Counted from the first letter of the stretch, positions 30,669 to 41,271 are shown. The stretch: 64,000 bases of DNA from Tribonema minus (GCA_017506865.1 JAFCMP010000223.1:868001-932000), one strand, 5' to 3'. The notes: generated by a model from the sequence alone, not told the origin. Numbers and translations: made by a program.

Positions 30669-30928
30669 GCATCTGCGCGCTCGTGGAGGAGGGGAGACGC
30701 GGAGCTGTACCTGCGGAGAAATCCCACGAAGTCGGGAAAAGTCAGCAGGTCCAGCATCCCGTCGTCCTCCGTCGCTCTGCAGAGGGAGTTGAACAGGCTC
30801 CACGCTGGCTCCTCCGAGTCGTACTGCCAGTCCCGCAGGAGGAGGGGCAGAGGGGCGCGGACCGACCGCACGTGGCCGCTCGCCATCCTGTCCACGGAGG
30901 GTACTACGGTCTGAGCGTTGAGCCGCAT
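30539..30928 (-). CDS. Unrecognised protein convergent with the spliced gene
   Basis: The ATG at 30928 (MRLNAQTVVPSVDRMASGHV) follows the motif GCTTTTATGTCGCACC. The clear coding part is RAPLPLLLRDWQYDSEEPAW, SLFNSLCRATEDDGMLDLLT, FPDFVGFLRRY. The final 40 residues lie antisense to exon 2 of the neighbour and look like shadow, so the true end may be earlier, possibly through splicing near 30707. An alternative start at 31042 is possible. No family recognised. Confidence 0.5.
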   Translation of the reverse strand: MRLNAQTVVPSVDRMASGHVRSVRAPLPLLLRDWQYDSEEPAWSLFNSLCRATEDDGMLDLLTFPDFVGFLRRYSSASPLLHERADAQRARSVATMPSRNACTSSGDPCDAAAHACREAQTCGGEERAT

Positions 30929-30946
30929 ATTCGGACGCGATTGCAA

Positions 30947-30968
30947 TGGTGCGACATAAAAGCCGATG
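30947..30968 (-). promoter_or_regulatory. T-rich promoter-like motif
   Basis: Minus strand CGGCTTTTATGTCGCACCAT, about 20 bases before the ATG at 30928. Confidence 0.45.
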
Positions 30969-31064
30969 ACGAGGAAACGCAATATGACATTTTTGATTTC
31001 GAACTCTCCGGCTTCACTCTCGGCAATTGTCGCACTCCCCACCGCACCTCTGAGTCACAGCTCT

Positions 31065-34000
31065 TCACGCTTCGTCGGCCGGCACTCCTGATGACGCGGT
31101 GTGCATGAGTGCGTCGTCGTCGCCGCTCTCCGCATCGGCGTAGTCGTCCACGGTCCAGTCATCGCCACCCGCGCTGCCGCTCCTCTGCACTCGGTCCGTG
31201 ACCGGTGTCGCGGAATCGGGGTCCGGGCCACTGGACTCGAGCCGGTGCCTCTGAGAGCTCGACGGGCCGTCAGAGTCTTCGGAGTCCGGCGTTTGCGCAG
31301 GGCGCTTCCGCTGAGGGAGCAGCTCCAGCGCCTGATCGAACGCCCGCTGCGCGGTGCTCAGCTCTGCCGTGGCGGTGCGCTCCGCGCTGACCGCCTTGGC
31401 CAGCTCGCCCTGAAGCGCTCCCTCGTGCTGGTTCTGATTGCCCCGCCTGATCAGCAGCTTCTTGGCCTGGCTGTCCAGGAAGCCCTCGAGCGTTGGGCAC
31501 TTCGCCTTGAGCGCCTGCATCTCCTCGAGCTGAGTCTGCTCGCGCTTCAGGCCGGCGGCCTCAGCTTCCGTGAGCGCCTGGTGGTGCTTCGCCTCCCCCT
31601 TCGCCAGCGCTCGTCCCGTGGCCTTGTCGTGAGCCGCACGAAGCGCCATCGCTGTGGACTTTACGGTGCCCACGAACGTCGCGTGCAGCACGTCCTCTCG
31701 CACCTCGCAGTCGGCCTTCTCTCGTTCGACGGCCTCGTTGACGGTCGCCTCGCAGCTCGTCTTGCACTCCGCCCGGGCCTGCTCCACGGCCTCGCGGACG
31801 GCGAGCTCTCGCTCCGCCTTGGCCTGCTGGACGGTCGCCTCGCGTTCCGTCTCGCACTCAGCCCGAGCCTGCTCCGTGGCCTGACTGACGGCGGCCTCGC
31901 GCTCCGCCCCAGCCTGCTCCACTGCCTGACTGACGGCAGCCTCCCGCTCCGCTCGAGCCTGCTCCGTGGCCTGACTGACGGCAGCCTCCCGCTCCGCCTG
32001 CGCGCGCTCCACGGCCTGCCTGATGGCCGCCTCGCACTTCGCATCCGCTGCCGCGAGCTCGACCGTCATGTCCCGCCTGAATTTGGCGACTGCTTGCGCC
32101 ATGAACGGCTCCGTCCCCTCCACCTCCATGGCGTCTTGTCCCGTCATTGCCGCGTAAGCCGCCTTGGCGTCCTGAAGCCTGGCGATGGCCAGGGCGACCA
32201 GGTCGACGCCGCTGTCCCGAGCGCCGTCCAGGTGGTGCCCGTCGTCGATCTGCTCCTGGCCCAGCGAGGAGACGTCCCAGGCCAGGGCCTGCCTGAGGGC
32301 CTCGGCCGCGCCGCGCACCCGACCCTGCAGCTCCGCCACCCTCAGCTTCGCGAGGTGCAGCGCCCCTCCGGCCTCGTTCCGCTCCTGCTCGACTCGGAGG
32401 ATCTGCTCGTGCTGGGTGGCGAGCGCCGCCTTCGCCCTCTCCGAGAGCGTGCCCCCGCCCGGCCCCGCGTACTTCTCGAGCTCCGCCGTCAGGTCCGACG
32501 CGAGCGACGCCGCCGCCTGCAGGCGCTGCAACGTCTGGCTCATCAGAGTCCTCGGACCCCTCTGAGACGTAGTCTCGCTGTCTCCCGTGTCCATGCTCAC
32601 GTCAGCAGGCCCGTCCTCGCTCACCAACGCATCGAAGTCGGGCTCCGACGAATCGCCAAGGTCGAGGTGGGCGGTGCCAGGGTTCAGGGCGGCTTCGAGG
32701 GAGGAGTTGATGGCCAGGAGCTTGTTGCGGGCCGCTGCGGCGCGTCCCCTGCAGTCCCCCAGCACCTCCAGCGAGGTTCGCCCGCTCGTCGCCACCCGCT
32801 GCTCCCCGGCCATGCCCGCCACCTGCTCTGTCAGCAGCTCCTTCTCTCCCAGGCAGGCGTTCAGCTCCTGAACCAGTCCGTCGGTCTCCTCCGCCAGGTC
32901 AGCGGAGGTCTGAGCGTTCAGCGCGCGGCGTCCCAGCGCCTCCCTCCACCGAACCATATCCGCGGCGCTGGCCTGGCCGCAGTCGGTGACCGTCTGCTTC
33001 GTCGTGCGCAGCTCGGTGGCGAGCGCGGAGACGATGCCGTGGAGTGACGCGCCGGCCGCCGCGGCAGGGGCGCCCATCGTGGCGATCCCTCGCAAGGCGT
33101 CCACCAGACTCGGCAGAGTCGGCCTGTCGCCGGTGCTGCCCCCGCCCTCAGGTCCGCTCTCACCCTCGGGCTGGCTCAGCTCACGCCGTACGGCCTCCAG
33201 CATCGCCACCGCACCCTCGTGGTCGAGCGCCCCGTCGGCCTCCTCCGATCCGAGGGCGTGCCGCAGGGCGGCCCACAGGGCGGCGCCCTCGGCTCTCGCC
33301 CTGATCGCCTGCTGCAGTAAGAAGTGGACCTCCTGGCCCAGGTACTCGACGTACAGTTGCGGTGGCGCCTCCATCGGCATGGTGGCGCCCGCGTTCCCCA
33401 GCAACGCAGCCGCGCGCCACACGCCGGTGCGGAGGTCCGTCAGCGCGGCGCCTGAGATGGTGATGCCATCGGCGGGGGAGGCCAGAGCTGCGGCAGCAGT
33501 CGCAGGGTGGGTCGGCGCCGCCTCGCCCGCACGAGCGACCCCAGCCCCGAGGGCGAAAGCGCCGTTGTCTCCCCCTTGGAGCTCCCCGGGCTCCGCGAAG
33601 TCCACCTCCCCGCTGTTGCGGAGGAGCTCGCGGTCCGACGGATGCGGGCGGTGCACGGTGTCGTCCAGCTGATGCTCCTGCTTGCGCTTCACGCCTCCGC
33701 GCTCTTGGCCCTCCGAGTCATCCGCAGCGCCCGCGATGGCCGCCGCCGTGCGAGCTCTGCACAGCGCCCGGATGTAGGCGTCCATGGCCCCCGACGACAG
33801 CAGGTCCAGACCTCTTTGCAGCTCAGGGCTGTCCAGCCGGATGCGCTCCGTCACAGCGCGCATCATGGGCCCGTCGCAACGCTGAGTGGCCAGCTCCTGC
33901 GCCGCGGCGTCCGTCCTGTCTTCGCTGTCGACGTCCCCGTGGATGGAGACGATGCCGTGCAGCGCCGCCAGCCCCTGTGCCATGGCCATCTGCACGTCCG

Positions 34001-37000
34001 TCCGCATCTGCTGCACGCACTGCTCCGCGGCCGGGCCGTCAGGGGCCGCCCCCCCGACGGCACGGCACAGTCCCTGCACGGCCTGCGCGATCGTGTCCGC
34101 TCCGGCGCCGCTCGCCGCCTGCAGGGCCGCCTCGAGCTGCTGCCGCGAGTCTTGCGTCAGCCCGCACGGGTTCCCCACGGCCGCGACGATCAGCTTCAGC
34201 ACCTGCCCTGCAGGGGACGGGATCGCTTCGCCAGACGCAGCGACGCAGTCGTACGCTGCCCGCACGACCCTCTCGAGCGCCCTCTTCGAGGAAGCAGTGC
34301 ACACAGCCGAGTTCCGCGCCATCTGCATCCTCGCCCTCACCGGAACTCCGTCCGCAGCGGTCCCTCCGCGGATGGCCTCCTCCAGCGACTCCGCCTCCTC
34401 CGCCATGTGGCCCACGTGCTGAGCCAGCCGCTGCGCGGATGCCAGCCCGGCCTCGCCGACCTGCGCCGCGCGCTCCGCCAGCTCACTCACCATCCCCAGA
34501 GCGGCTCGCCGGATGGCCTCCGCGGCTTCCATGGGAGGGGTGTCGGCCCGCAGAGGCGGCGCCGTGGGGAGCATGGCCACCGCAGTCCACTTGCCGACGG
34601 CCTCCGCCGCCTTCTCCTCCGTGGCGGGCCTGCCCGTCAGCGCTGCCGCCGCAGTGAACTGCCTGACGGCGGTCTCCCCGAACGCAGTGTTGACGGCCCT
34701 CGTCATGTCGTCCACGTCGGGCGCAGCCTGGCCGTGATCGAGATCGTGTTGGTAGTAGCCCTCGCGCAGCAGCAGGTCCTCGGACGCCACGGTCAGCCTG
34801 GCCAGCGCCTCGGAGGTGCGCAGCATGCGACCGGCGACGGCGCTGAAGCGCTGGGACGGAGTCCTCAGGGCGTTGGCCTGAGCTCCCGGCAGCAGGGCTG
34901 CCATCATGTCTTCCGCCTCCTGGCGGCCCCGAGCCGTCTCCGACGTGACTCCCACCAGCTGGTCCAGCCTCATGAGCTCAGGCCTGGACAGCGCCTCCGC
35001 CCACACTCTCAGCACGTGCTCGCACGGATCCCTGCGCCGCCTCTGGCTGCGGCCCTCGGGCTTCGCATCCGACTCGGCGTCCGGAGCGAGGCGCTTCTTC
35101 CCGCTCTCCGGCTTCTTCTCCTCCTCGTCCATGGCCTCGGGCTTCAGGTGCTCGAATCCCAGCGCGAAGCGGCAGAGGATCCTGATCACCTCCATCACGA
35201 ACGGCAGCACGACGCGCGAGAGCACGAAGTGCCCGGGCATGTCTCCGCAGTGCTGCTCAAGGAACCTCCTGGTCTCGGGCGTCCCGCATCCCGACGCGAT
35301 TGCGCGACCCAGGGCCTCCACCGTGAACTCCTCGTCCCGCGCGACGCGGGCGGCCAGCCGCCACTCCTCCGTGGCGCCGTGCACGCCGTTCACCAGCGTC
35401 ACCGCGAGGTGGTCCCGGGCCTGTGCTGCGAAGGCACCGAGCTCGGGCCAGGCAGCCACGAGACCGGATATGGCTTCGCACAGATTCACCAACGAAGCCG
35501 GCAGATCGGCAAACTCAGCGAGCCCGCCGAGCGCGTCCAGAAGCGCCTCCTGCGATGCGCGCGTGAAAGGCGACGCCATGCCTCCGGAGAACACTATCAG
35601 AGACTGCACCGCAGGGTTCCTCCGCACCGAGAGCTCCCTGTTGCGTACGCAGTCGTACTCCGCGCCCACGGCAGCCTGCAGGCCCACGAGCTGGTCGGCC
35701 CTCTCGACGATGAGCGTCGCGGCCTCGGCGACAGTGAGATCCACTGGCACCTGCAGCGGGATGCCCAGTCGGGCCCTCAGATCCCTGCCCAGACCCGCCC
35801 AGGTTCTCGCAGCCGCCGCAAGGGAAGCCGCGGAAGCGTCTGCGAACGACTCGAACGAGGCGTCCCACATGCGAGAGTAGAAGCTGAAGGCGGACCGCCC
35901 CCCTCTGCTCGCGACGAGGGCCTCGAGGGCGCCCGCGAGCTGATTCCGCACGGGCTGCGGCGCAGCCTGAAGCAGACCCGCGCGCACCTCCCTCTCCAGC
36001 GCCTCCGGCTCCTCGCCCTGAGCCATGCGACTCGTCATGAAGGCCGACGCGAAACGAGCTACCGAGCCGTCGTCGACTTCGCCTCCGACCTCCAGGCGCT
36101 GGCCCTCCACCTGCAGTACCGCGGTCCTGAGGATCTGATCCGCCCTGTGCCAGCGCTGAGCCCTCGCCACGGCGGGGGTGCGTATCTCAGGCAGGCCCCT
36201 GCCCTCCGCGAACGCGGGATCCCTCGCCCTGGAGTCCAGGTCGTGAAAGCTCACCACGGCGTTGAGCTCGGAGTGGGTGCGGTGCCAGTCTTCGACGGCC
36301 GACACGAGCTTCTCGGCGGTCATGCCCCCGGCGCCGTCCCCTGCCATTCGCCGGACTGCGTCCTCGAGGGGTGCAGGCACCGGAGGCAGGGGCTGCGGCG
36401 GAGGTCCGTCTCCCCTGATGGCCGCCTGCAGCAGTTGCGCCAGCATGCCCTGCAGCTGGCCGGCGTGCGCCGTCATCTGCTGAAGCAGGACCTGCCGGGG
36501 CGCATCGCCTGCCACCAGCGTCTCCACCAGGGCCGCGTTGTTATCGGCGACGGCCAGCACCGCCGCCCGCAGCGCGTCCACCTGCGCAGTCAGCGCAGCC
36601 GCTCTGTCTGCGCCGGCCCCCTCGTTTCGCAGCCCCCCCTCGACGACGTCCCGCTTGAGGGTGTCGATGAGCGCCTCCGCCGCGAGCAGCCTGCGCTCCA
36701 AGCCCTCCGCGGCTGCCTCCGCGGCGGATGCTCTCCTCAGAGCATCCCTCGCCACGTCCTGCCCCCCGTCGGCGCCGCGGCCCAGGCAATCTTCCAGGCG
36801 ACGCTGCGCCGCCGCGACCTTCTCCTCCGCGCTGGCCGCGGCGCTCACAGCTTGCGCCAGCTGCGCCGCTGTGGGACGCGCTTCGCACTCGCCCAGACGC
36901 GCACTGCAGGCGTCGAGAACGAGCTGCAGTGCGTCGGCCCGCGCCTTGAAGGCCGCGGACTGCTGGATGACGTCGGCGAGCTTCTGCTCGGCGCTCGCCG

Positions 37001-38063
37001 CCCGGGCCTCCGCGGCGTCCGCCGCCTTCGCGCGGGCCTCGAACTCGCCGCAAGCTCTGGCGCTCTCGCTCTCCCTCTCCAGGCCCTGTAGGACGCGACC
37101 TCGCTCCGCCTCCGCCGCTTCGCGCGCCTCCTTCATGCCCTCCTCCGCCATGTGCCGCTCCCTGTCGAGGTCCGCCTGCACTCGCTCCAGCACGGCTTTC
37201 GGCACGTACCTCTCCAGCAGCTGATCCGTTCGCTGCTCGAGGCTGTCGCTGAGGGCCCTCACGATCTCCAACTGCGTGCGCAGAGCCCTCTCCGTCGCCG
37301 ACGAGTCTCCCGAGCCGCCCCCGCCCCCGCCGTCACCCCTCCCCCGAGCGCTCGCCGCTTGCAGCTCCGCCCGCAGCGTGGCGTTGTCGGCGCCCAACGC
37401 CTTCATGGCCGCCTCGCACTTCTCGCTCCTCCCCCGGAGCTCAGCATTCAGTGCCTCCAGATCCGCAATCGAATCCCTGTGCGACTGCAACTCATCGCCC
37501 ATCGACTTCATCCCGGCGTCCTTCTCGTCCAGCGACGTCTCCGCCGTCGCCCGAGCTTCCGCGAGCTCGGCGACCTTCAAGTCGAGTGCCGCCGTCAGCT
37601 CGCGCACCTTGCCCTCAAGGGCCTCCGTCCTCGCCGCAGGCTCTCGCTTCGTCCCCCCACGCCCGTCAGCCCTCGACGCCAGCTCTTCGTCCAGGTCGGC
37701 GATGATCAGGGCGGCATTGGCGAGCCGGACGCGGGTCGCCTCGTGCTCCCTGATGCAGTCCTCGAGCTGCCTCTGCAGGTCCGCCGACCTCTTGGCGGCG
37801 GTCTTGGCTCTGGAGTACTTGCGCTGCAGCTGATCGGCCCGGTACTGCGAGGACAGGGCGTCGCCCTGCGACCCTCGCTGAGCCTTCAGGGACCTCGTGA
37901 GGTCAGAGACCTCCCGGACGAGGCTGCTCGCGCGCCTGCGTGAGCGTGACAGATCCTGTTCCAGGGTCTCAATGCGCGAGATGAAGAGCCTGTTGCCCAT
38001 CTCGGACGGGGCCACCCCCTCCCAGTCATCTCCCGACGAGGGGATCACATACGCCGAGCTCAT
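31065..38063 (-). CDS. Giant coiled-coil protein, 2332 residues
   Basis: The ATG at 38063 (MSSAYVIPSSGDDWEGVAPS) follows an A-tract motif. Residues about 30-560 and about 1770-2280 are Ala/Glu/Arg/Gln coiled coil. The middle (about 600-1500) is helical and more globular (DWHRTHSELNAVVSFHDLDS, AFSFYSRMWDASFESFADAS). A basic patch KKRLAPDAESDAKPEGRSQR lies near residue 1010. A 16-residue repeat (EREAAVSQATEQARAE type) occurs at about residues 2005-2100. The C-terminus is acidic and Ser-rich. This is by far the largest gene. Filament, tape-measure-like or tegument-like structural roles are possible; I know no homologue. The frame is uninterrupted for 7 kb, arguing for strong selection. Confidence 0.85.
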   Translation of the reverse strand: MSSAYVIPSSGDDWEGVAPSEMGNRLFISRIETLEQDLSRSRRRASSLVREVSDLTRSLKAQRGSQGDALSSQYRADQLQRKYSRAKTAAKRSADLQRQLEDCIREHEATRVRLANAALIIADLDEELASRADGRGGTKREPAARTEALEGKVRELTAALDLKVAELAEARATAETSLDEKDAGMKSMGDELQSHRDSIADLEALNAELRGRSEKCEAAMKALGADNATLRAELQAASARGRGDGGGGGGSGDSSATERALRTQLEIVRALSDSLEQRTDQLLERYVPKAVLERVQADLDRERHMAEEGMKEAREAAEAERGRVLQGLERESESARACGEFEARAKAADAAEARAASAEQKLADVIQQSAAFKARADALQLVLDACSARLGECEARPTAAQLAQAVSAAASAEEKVAAAQRRLEDCLGRGADGGQDVARDALRRASAAEAAAEGLERRLLAAEALIDTLKRDVVEGGLRNEGAGADRAAALTAQVDALRAAVLAVADNNAALVETLVAGDAPRQVLLQQMTAHAGQLQGMLAQLLQAAIRGDGPPPQPLPPVPAPLEDAVRRMAGDGAGGMTAEKLVSAVEDWHRTHSELNAVVSFHDLDSRARDPAFAEGRGLPEIRTPAVARAQRWHRADQILRTAVLQVEGQRLEVGGEVDDGSVARFASAFMTSRMAQGEEPEALEREVRAGLLQAAPQPVRNQLAGALEALVASRGGRSAFSFYSRMWDASFESFADASAASLAAAARTWAGLGRDLRARLGIPLQVPVDLTVAEAATLIVERADQLVGLQAAVGAEYDCVRNRELSVRRNPAVQSLIVFSGGMASPFTRASQEALLDALGGLAEFADLPASLVNLCEAISGLVAAWPELGAFAAQARDHLAVTLVNGVHGATEEWRLAARVARDEEFTVEALGRAIASGCGTPETRRFLEQHCGDMPGHFVLSRVVLPFVMEVIRILCRFALGFEHLKPEAMDEEEKKPESGKKRLAPDAESDAKPEGRSQRRRRDPCEHVLRVWAEALSRPELMRLDQLVGVTSETARGRQEAEDMMAALLPGAQANALRTPSQRFSAVAGRMLRTSEALARLTVASEDLLLREGYYQHDLDHGQAAPDVDDMTRAVNTAFGETAVRQFTAAAALTGRPATEEKAAEAVGKWTAVAMLPTAPPLRADTPPMEAAEAIRRAALGMVSELAERAAQVGEAGLASAQRLAQHVGHMAEEAESLEEAIRGGTAADGVPVRARMQMARNSAVCTASSKRALERVVRAAYDCVAASGEAIPSPAGQVLKLIVAAVGNPCGLTQDSRQQLEAALQAASGAGADTIAQAVQGLCRAVGGAAPDGPAAEQCVQQMRTDVQMAMAQGLAALHGIVSIHGDVDSEDRTDAAAQELATQRCDGPMMRAVTERIRLDSPELQRGLDLLSSGAMDAYIRALCRARTAAAIAGAADDSEGQERGGVKRKQEHQLDDTVHRPHPSDRELLRNSGEVDFAEPGELQGGDNGAFALGAGVARAGEAAPTHPATAAAALASPADGITISGAALTDLRTGVWRAAALLGNAGATMPMEAPPQLYVEYLGQEVHFLLQQAIRARAEGAALWAALRHALGSEEADGALDHEGAVAMLEAVRRELSQPEGESGPEGGGSTGDRPTLPSLVDALRGIATMGAPAAAAGASLHGIVSALATELRTTKQTVTDCGQASAADMVRWREALGRRALNAQTSADLAEETDGLVQELNACLGEKELLTEQVAGMAGEQRVATSGRTSLEVLGDCRGRAAAARNKLLAINSSLEAALNPGTAHLDLGDSSEPDFDALVSEDGPADVSMDTGDSETTSQRGPRTLMSQTLQRLQAAASLASDLTAELEKYAGPGGGTLSERAKAALATQHEQILRVEQERNEAGGALHLAKLRVAELQGRVRGAAEALRQALAWDVSSLGQEQIDDGHHLDGARDSGVDLVALAIARLQDAKAAYAAMTGQDAMEVEGTEPFMAQAVAKFRRDMTVELAAADAKCEAAIRQAVERAQAEREAAVSQATEQARAEREAAVSQAVEQAGAEREAAVSQATEQARAECETEREATVQQAKAERELAVREAVEQARAECKTSCEATVNEAVEREKADCEVREDVLHATFVGTVKSTAMALRAAHDKATGRALAKGEAKHHQALTEAEAAGLKREQTQLEEMQALKAKCPTLEGFLDSQAKKLLIRRGNQNQHEGALQGELAKAVSAERTATAELSTAQRAFDQALELLPQRKRPAQTPDSEDSDGPSSSQRHRLESSGPDPDSATPVTDRVQRSGSAGGDDWTVDDYADAESGDDDALMHTASSGVPADEA
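31760..32050. repeat. Tandem 48-base repeat inside the giant gene
   Basis: About six degenerate copies of a unit reading (plus strand) GCAGCCTCCCGCTCCGCTCG, then AGCCTGCTCCGTGGCCTGAC TGACG. It encodes the 16-residue Arg-Ala-Glu-Arg-Glu-Ala-Ala-Val-Ser-Gln-type heptad repeat. Confidence 0.75.
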
Positions 38064-38098
38064 GCAGGCGCAGGACAAGGGAGACTCGTGAAGCAAGA

Positions 38099-38120
38099 TC
38101 GCAGCAACATTTTTTTCGCG
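38099..38120 (-). promoter_or_regulatory. A-tract promoter of the giant gene
   Basis: Minus strand CGCGAAAAAAATGTTGCTGC, about 40 bases before the ATG at 38063. Confidence 0.55.
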
Positions 38121-38146
38121 TTTCATTCGAGAAGAAGTGACCCCAC

Positions 38147-41100
38147 CTAACCCCAAAAGCGCTCGAGAGGCGCGTCCGCACGGCGCTTCTTCGGCTGCCC
38201 GGCGGGGGGCGTGGCCGACGGCAGCCTCGCCGAAGGCATCGCAAGCGCCGGCGCCGCCACGCCCAGCGCCGCGTACACTGTGGCCTGCTTGCGATACACG
38301 TTGCCCAGCAGTCTCCTGAGCTCTTTAGCTCCGCCGGCGATGAAGGGCGCCATCATCTCCACCAGGGGCCTGACGAGCTGGTTGTCGAAGTAGAAGTCGA
38401 GGTCCAGCTGCTCCGGCGTGACGTCCTCGGGGCGGCGAGACCGCGCGTGCACGTCGCCGCCTCCCTTGACTACGACGTACGAGACCTTGGCGCCGAGCAC
38501 GGGCACCTCGACGGTCACGTCCCGGGCCGCCATGTCGCGGATGCGGCGAGCGAGGGCGACGTGAGGCGAGATGACCTTTGGCTCGAAGCTGTGCAGTTCC
38601 TTGCTGATGACAAAGTCCGTCATCGGCAGGCGCAGTCCCCGCATGTCGCGGAGAGCCTGCAGCACGTGCTGCACGGCGCCGTGGGGGTCGTTGTCGCCGA
38701 TGCTGAGCGTCAGCACCCTGCTGCAGAGCCTCTTGACGAGTGCGCTGCCGTCGTTGCGCACAGCCGTCACCCCCTTCATCTTCATCTTCCCGCCCGGCCA
38801 GAGCTTGGCAGCGTAGCGCTTCTTCTTGTAGAACGCCGAGGGGTACATGACCCCCTCGAGCTCCAGCTCCAGGGGCTCGGGCAGCCGGGCGGAGACGTCG
38901 TCGGCGATCGCGGCCGCCTTCTCGAACACGTACGCCATGCGCGCCGACTTCCACTCCTCGGTCACCTCGCCGCTCGGCGGCACCTTCGGTCCCTCGCCCT
39001 CCGGCAGCAGAATCATGACCGAGTCTGCGGCGAACGAGAGGAGAAGGAGACCGGCGGTGAGTCAGCGCTGCCCCCGGCGTGAACGCAAAGCAGTCGGCGC
39101 AGAGCAGTCGTCGCGGCGGTGGGGGTTTCGACTGACCTGTGTCTCCGGCGATGACCCTTGCCCCGAAGTCTCTCTCGACCGCGGTCTGGGTGAACTCCAG
39201 CGAGCGGCGGCCCATCAGGGTGGTGACCGCCGCCAGCTCCGGCAGCGGCAGGAAGCCCTTGGAAGCGCCGAGGATGCCGTACGTCGAGTTTGCGGCCACC
39301 TTCTTGGCCTTCTGCCGGCAGTCGAGGATGTCGCGCCGGAGAGGGTCCGTCTCCGTCTTCAGCTGAGCCCTGACCAGGGCCCGCTCCCTCAGCAGCTTCT
39401 CCAGGACGATGGTGAGCTTGGGGGGAGGCGCGTTCGGGTCGCTCGGCTTGGCCAGCGTGACCACGGTGCCGTTGCCGAGGTCGTATTCCGTGGTGACGAC
39501 GCCAGGGCGAGCCGCCGCGGCGACCTCCGCGGCCACCCCCCTCCTCACGAGGCGAGAGGGGCAGATGTCGTAGGCCCTCATCAGCGACGGGTACAGGCTG
39601 GCGAAGTCCAGCAGCGCGACCTGGTCGAGGGGCCCGCCGTAGAAGCCGACCGCCGGGTCGATGACGGTCGCCCCCTGGTAGCTGGCGGAGCCCTCCGGCA
39701 GCGGAGGCGGGGGGTTCCAGACGTACTCGCCGTGCAGCTCCGCCTGGATGAGGGAGACCACCTTGCACTGCCGCCCCGTGTCGAGGATGGTGCTCGCCGT
39801 GACGGCGCAGGCCGCCGCCTCCTCGAACACGCTCACCGTAGTGCTCCAGACCTCGTTCAGCTGCAGGCAGACGTAGCCGTCGATGCAGCAGTAGCGGGCG
39901 ATGACGCCCCTCTCCGCCGGAGTGCCCTCCGGCCCGAAGGCGTGCAGGATCTGGCCGAAGTGGACGTCGTCCTTCCCCCCGCCGCAGTACTTCTCTCCGA
40001 GGACGCCCATGCGGTAGGAAGGCTCCCCGGGAAGGGTGCTCTTCGCGAAGGCGTACAGGTCGAGGTTCAGCCTGCGACGAGAGACGTGGGGGGGAAGGAG
40101 TCAGTCGCGAGAGCCGAAAGAAGTAGCGGCTCCCGAAGCTCGGCGAGAGGCATGCGCAGAGCTCCCCCGGCTCACCTGCCCGGCACGTTCCACAGCGTCC
40201 TCGCGTTGGTGCCCAGCGCCGCGTTCGTCAGCTCCGAGTCCTTGAAGAACGCCTTGACGCCGGGGATGCGGGCGATGCTCTGGAAGCCCGTCATGTCCTT
40301 GTACATGGACATGCGGGTGCGGATGAAGCCGTTGTCAAAGCAGGAGCCGTTGAACTGCAGCAGCACGTCCGGGTCGTGCCGGGAGATGAGGGCGCTCATC
40401 CGCAGCAGCAGAGCCTTCTCGTCCGCCAGCACCTCCACGGGCGTGCCGTCCACGGAGTCCGTGGGCTGCGTGCACAGGACGACGGTTCGAGGGTCCAGAG
40501 GAGGCATCACGCGCCTCGCCGCCTGGCCCTCCCCTCCGGCCTCCTCGAGGCGTTTGATCGCGTCCTGCACCGAGCCATCCGAGGTCGACCAGAAGATCAG
40601 GCAGACCTGGTGGATGCGACACTTCTGGGGGTCCAGTCCCGACGTCTCCAGGTCGTACGCCATGTAGAGCAGAGGCGGAGGCGCGCACTCGTCGGAGATG
40701 GGCACCAGGTCCCTGGTGTTCGGCGACCCCAGACCCGGCCATTCGAACCACGCGCCGCAGCGCAGGCCGGTCTCGTGCATGAACTTGTTGGCCGGCCTGA
40801 CGTCCGTCTCGAGCAGGCGCGCCGAGACCCCCGGGCGAGCGCTGCTGAGCTGCAGCAGCGAGGTGTCCCGCGAGCAAACGAAGACCGGCCAGGTCTTGAA
40901 CCGGAGCTGAGCGTAGTCGGCGACCTGCAGATCCGTGAAGCCGACGAACTGGCGCCGGCGCACCACCCTCGCGCTCACACAGCCCGACGTCTTGAGAGAG
41001 TCGGCCAGCTTCGCCGCGAAGCCGGGACTGTCGTGGGGAAGCCGCTTCGCCATCGCCCAAGGTCGCCAGTCAGGGACCTGGATGACGGCGCGCCGCCCAT

Positions 41101-41224
41101 CCTCGCCCTTCCCCACAAGCCAAATGATGCGCTTCGGCTGGTCCTGCTGCCACCACTCCGCGCTCGAGTCGAATGCGGGATTGGGCTCGAAGCCGACGTG
41201 AAGCAGGAACACCTTGCGGGTCAT
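38147..41224 (-). CDS. Family B DNA polymerase, three exons
   Basis: Exons 41224-40176, 40071-39137 and 39024-38147 give 953 residues. Intron 1 (104 bases) is AG/GTGAGC to GCAG. Intron 2 (112 bases) is AG/GTCAGT to GCAG. The exonuclease motifs are YDLETSGLD (ExoI), FNGSCFDNGF (ExoII) and YCCIDGYV (ExoIII). Polymerase motif A is DFASLYPSLM, motif B is KKVAANSTYGILG, and motif C is AGDTDSVM, where intron 2 splits the first catalytic Asp-Thr from the second Asp. KKKRYAAKLW is the KKxY box. The C-terminus ends APLERFWG, resembling a PCNA-binding tail. No C-terminal zinc cysteines are present. The start at the ATG at 41224 (MTRKVFLLHVGFEP) is after a T-tract motif. All catalytic residues are intact. 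Confidence 0.95.
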
Positions 41225-41252
41225 GACGAGCGGAAGTGAGAGTGGTGACCGT

Positions 41253-41271
41253 GAGGAAAGCAACAAAATGC
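41253..41271 (-). promoter_or_regulatory. T-tract promoter of DNA polymerase
   Basis: Minus strand GCATTTTGTTGCTTTCCTC, about 30 bases before the ATG at 41224; very similar to the motif at 177-194. Confidence 0.55.

Noticed and set aside
31760..32050. Regular repeats considered as a CRISPR array
   Set aside because: Units are contiguous, degenerate and in-frame inside a coding region, with no unique spacers.
33507..37091. 1194-residue open frame on the plus strand
   Set aside because: Antisense shadow of the giant coiled-coil gene; His/Arg/Leu-rich with no recognisable fold.
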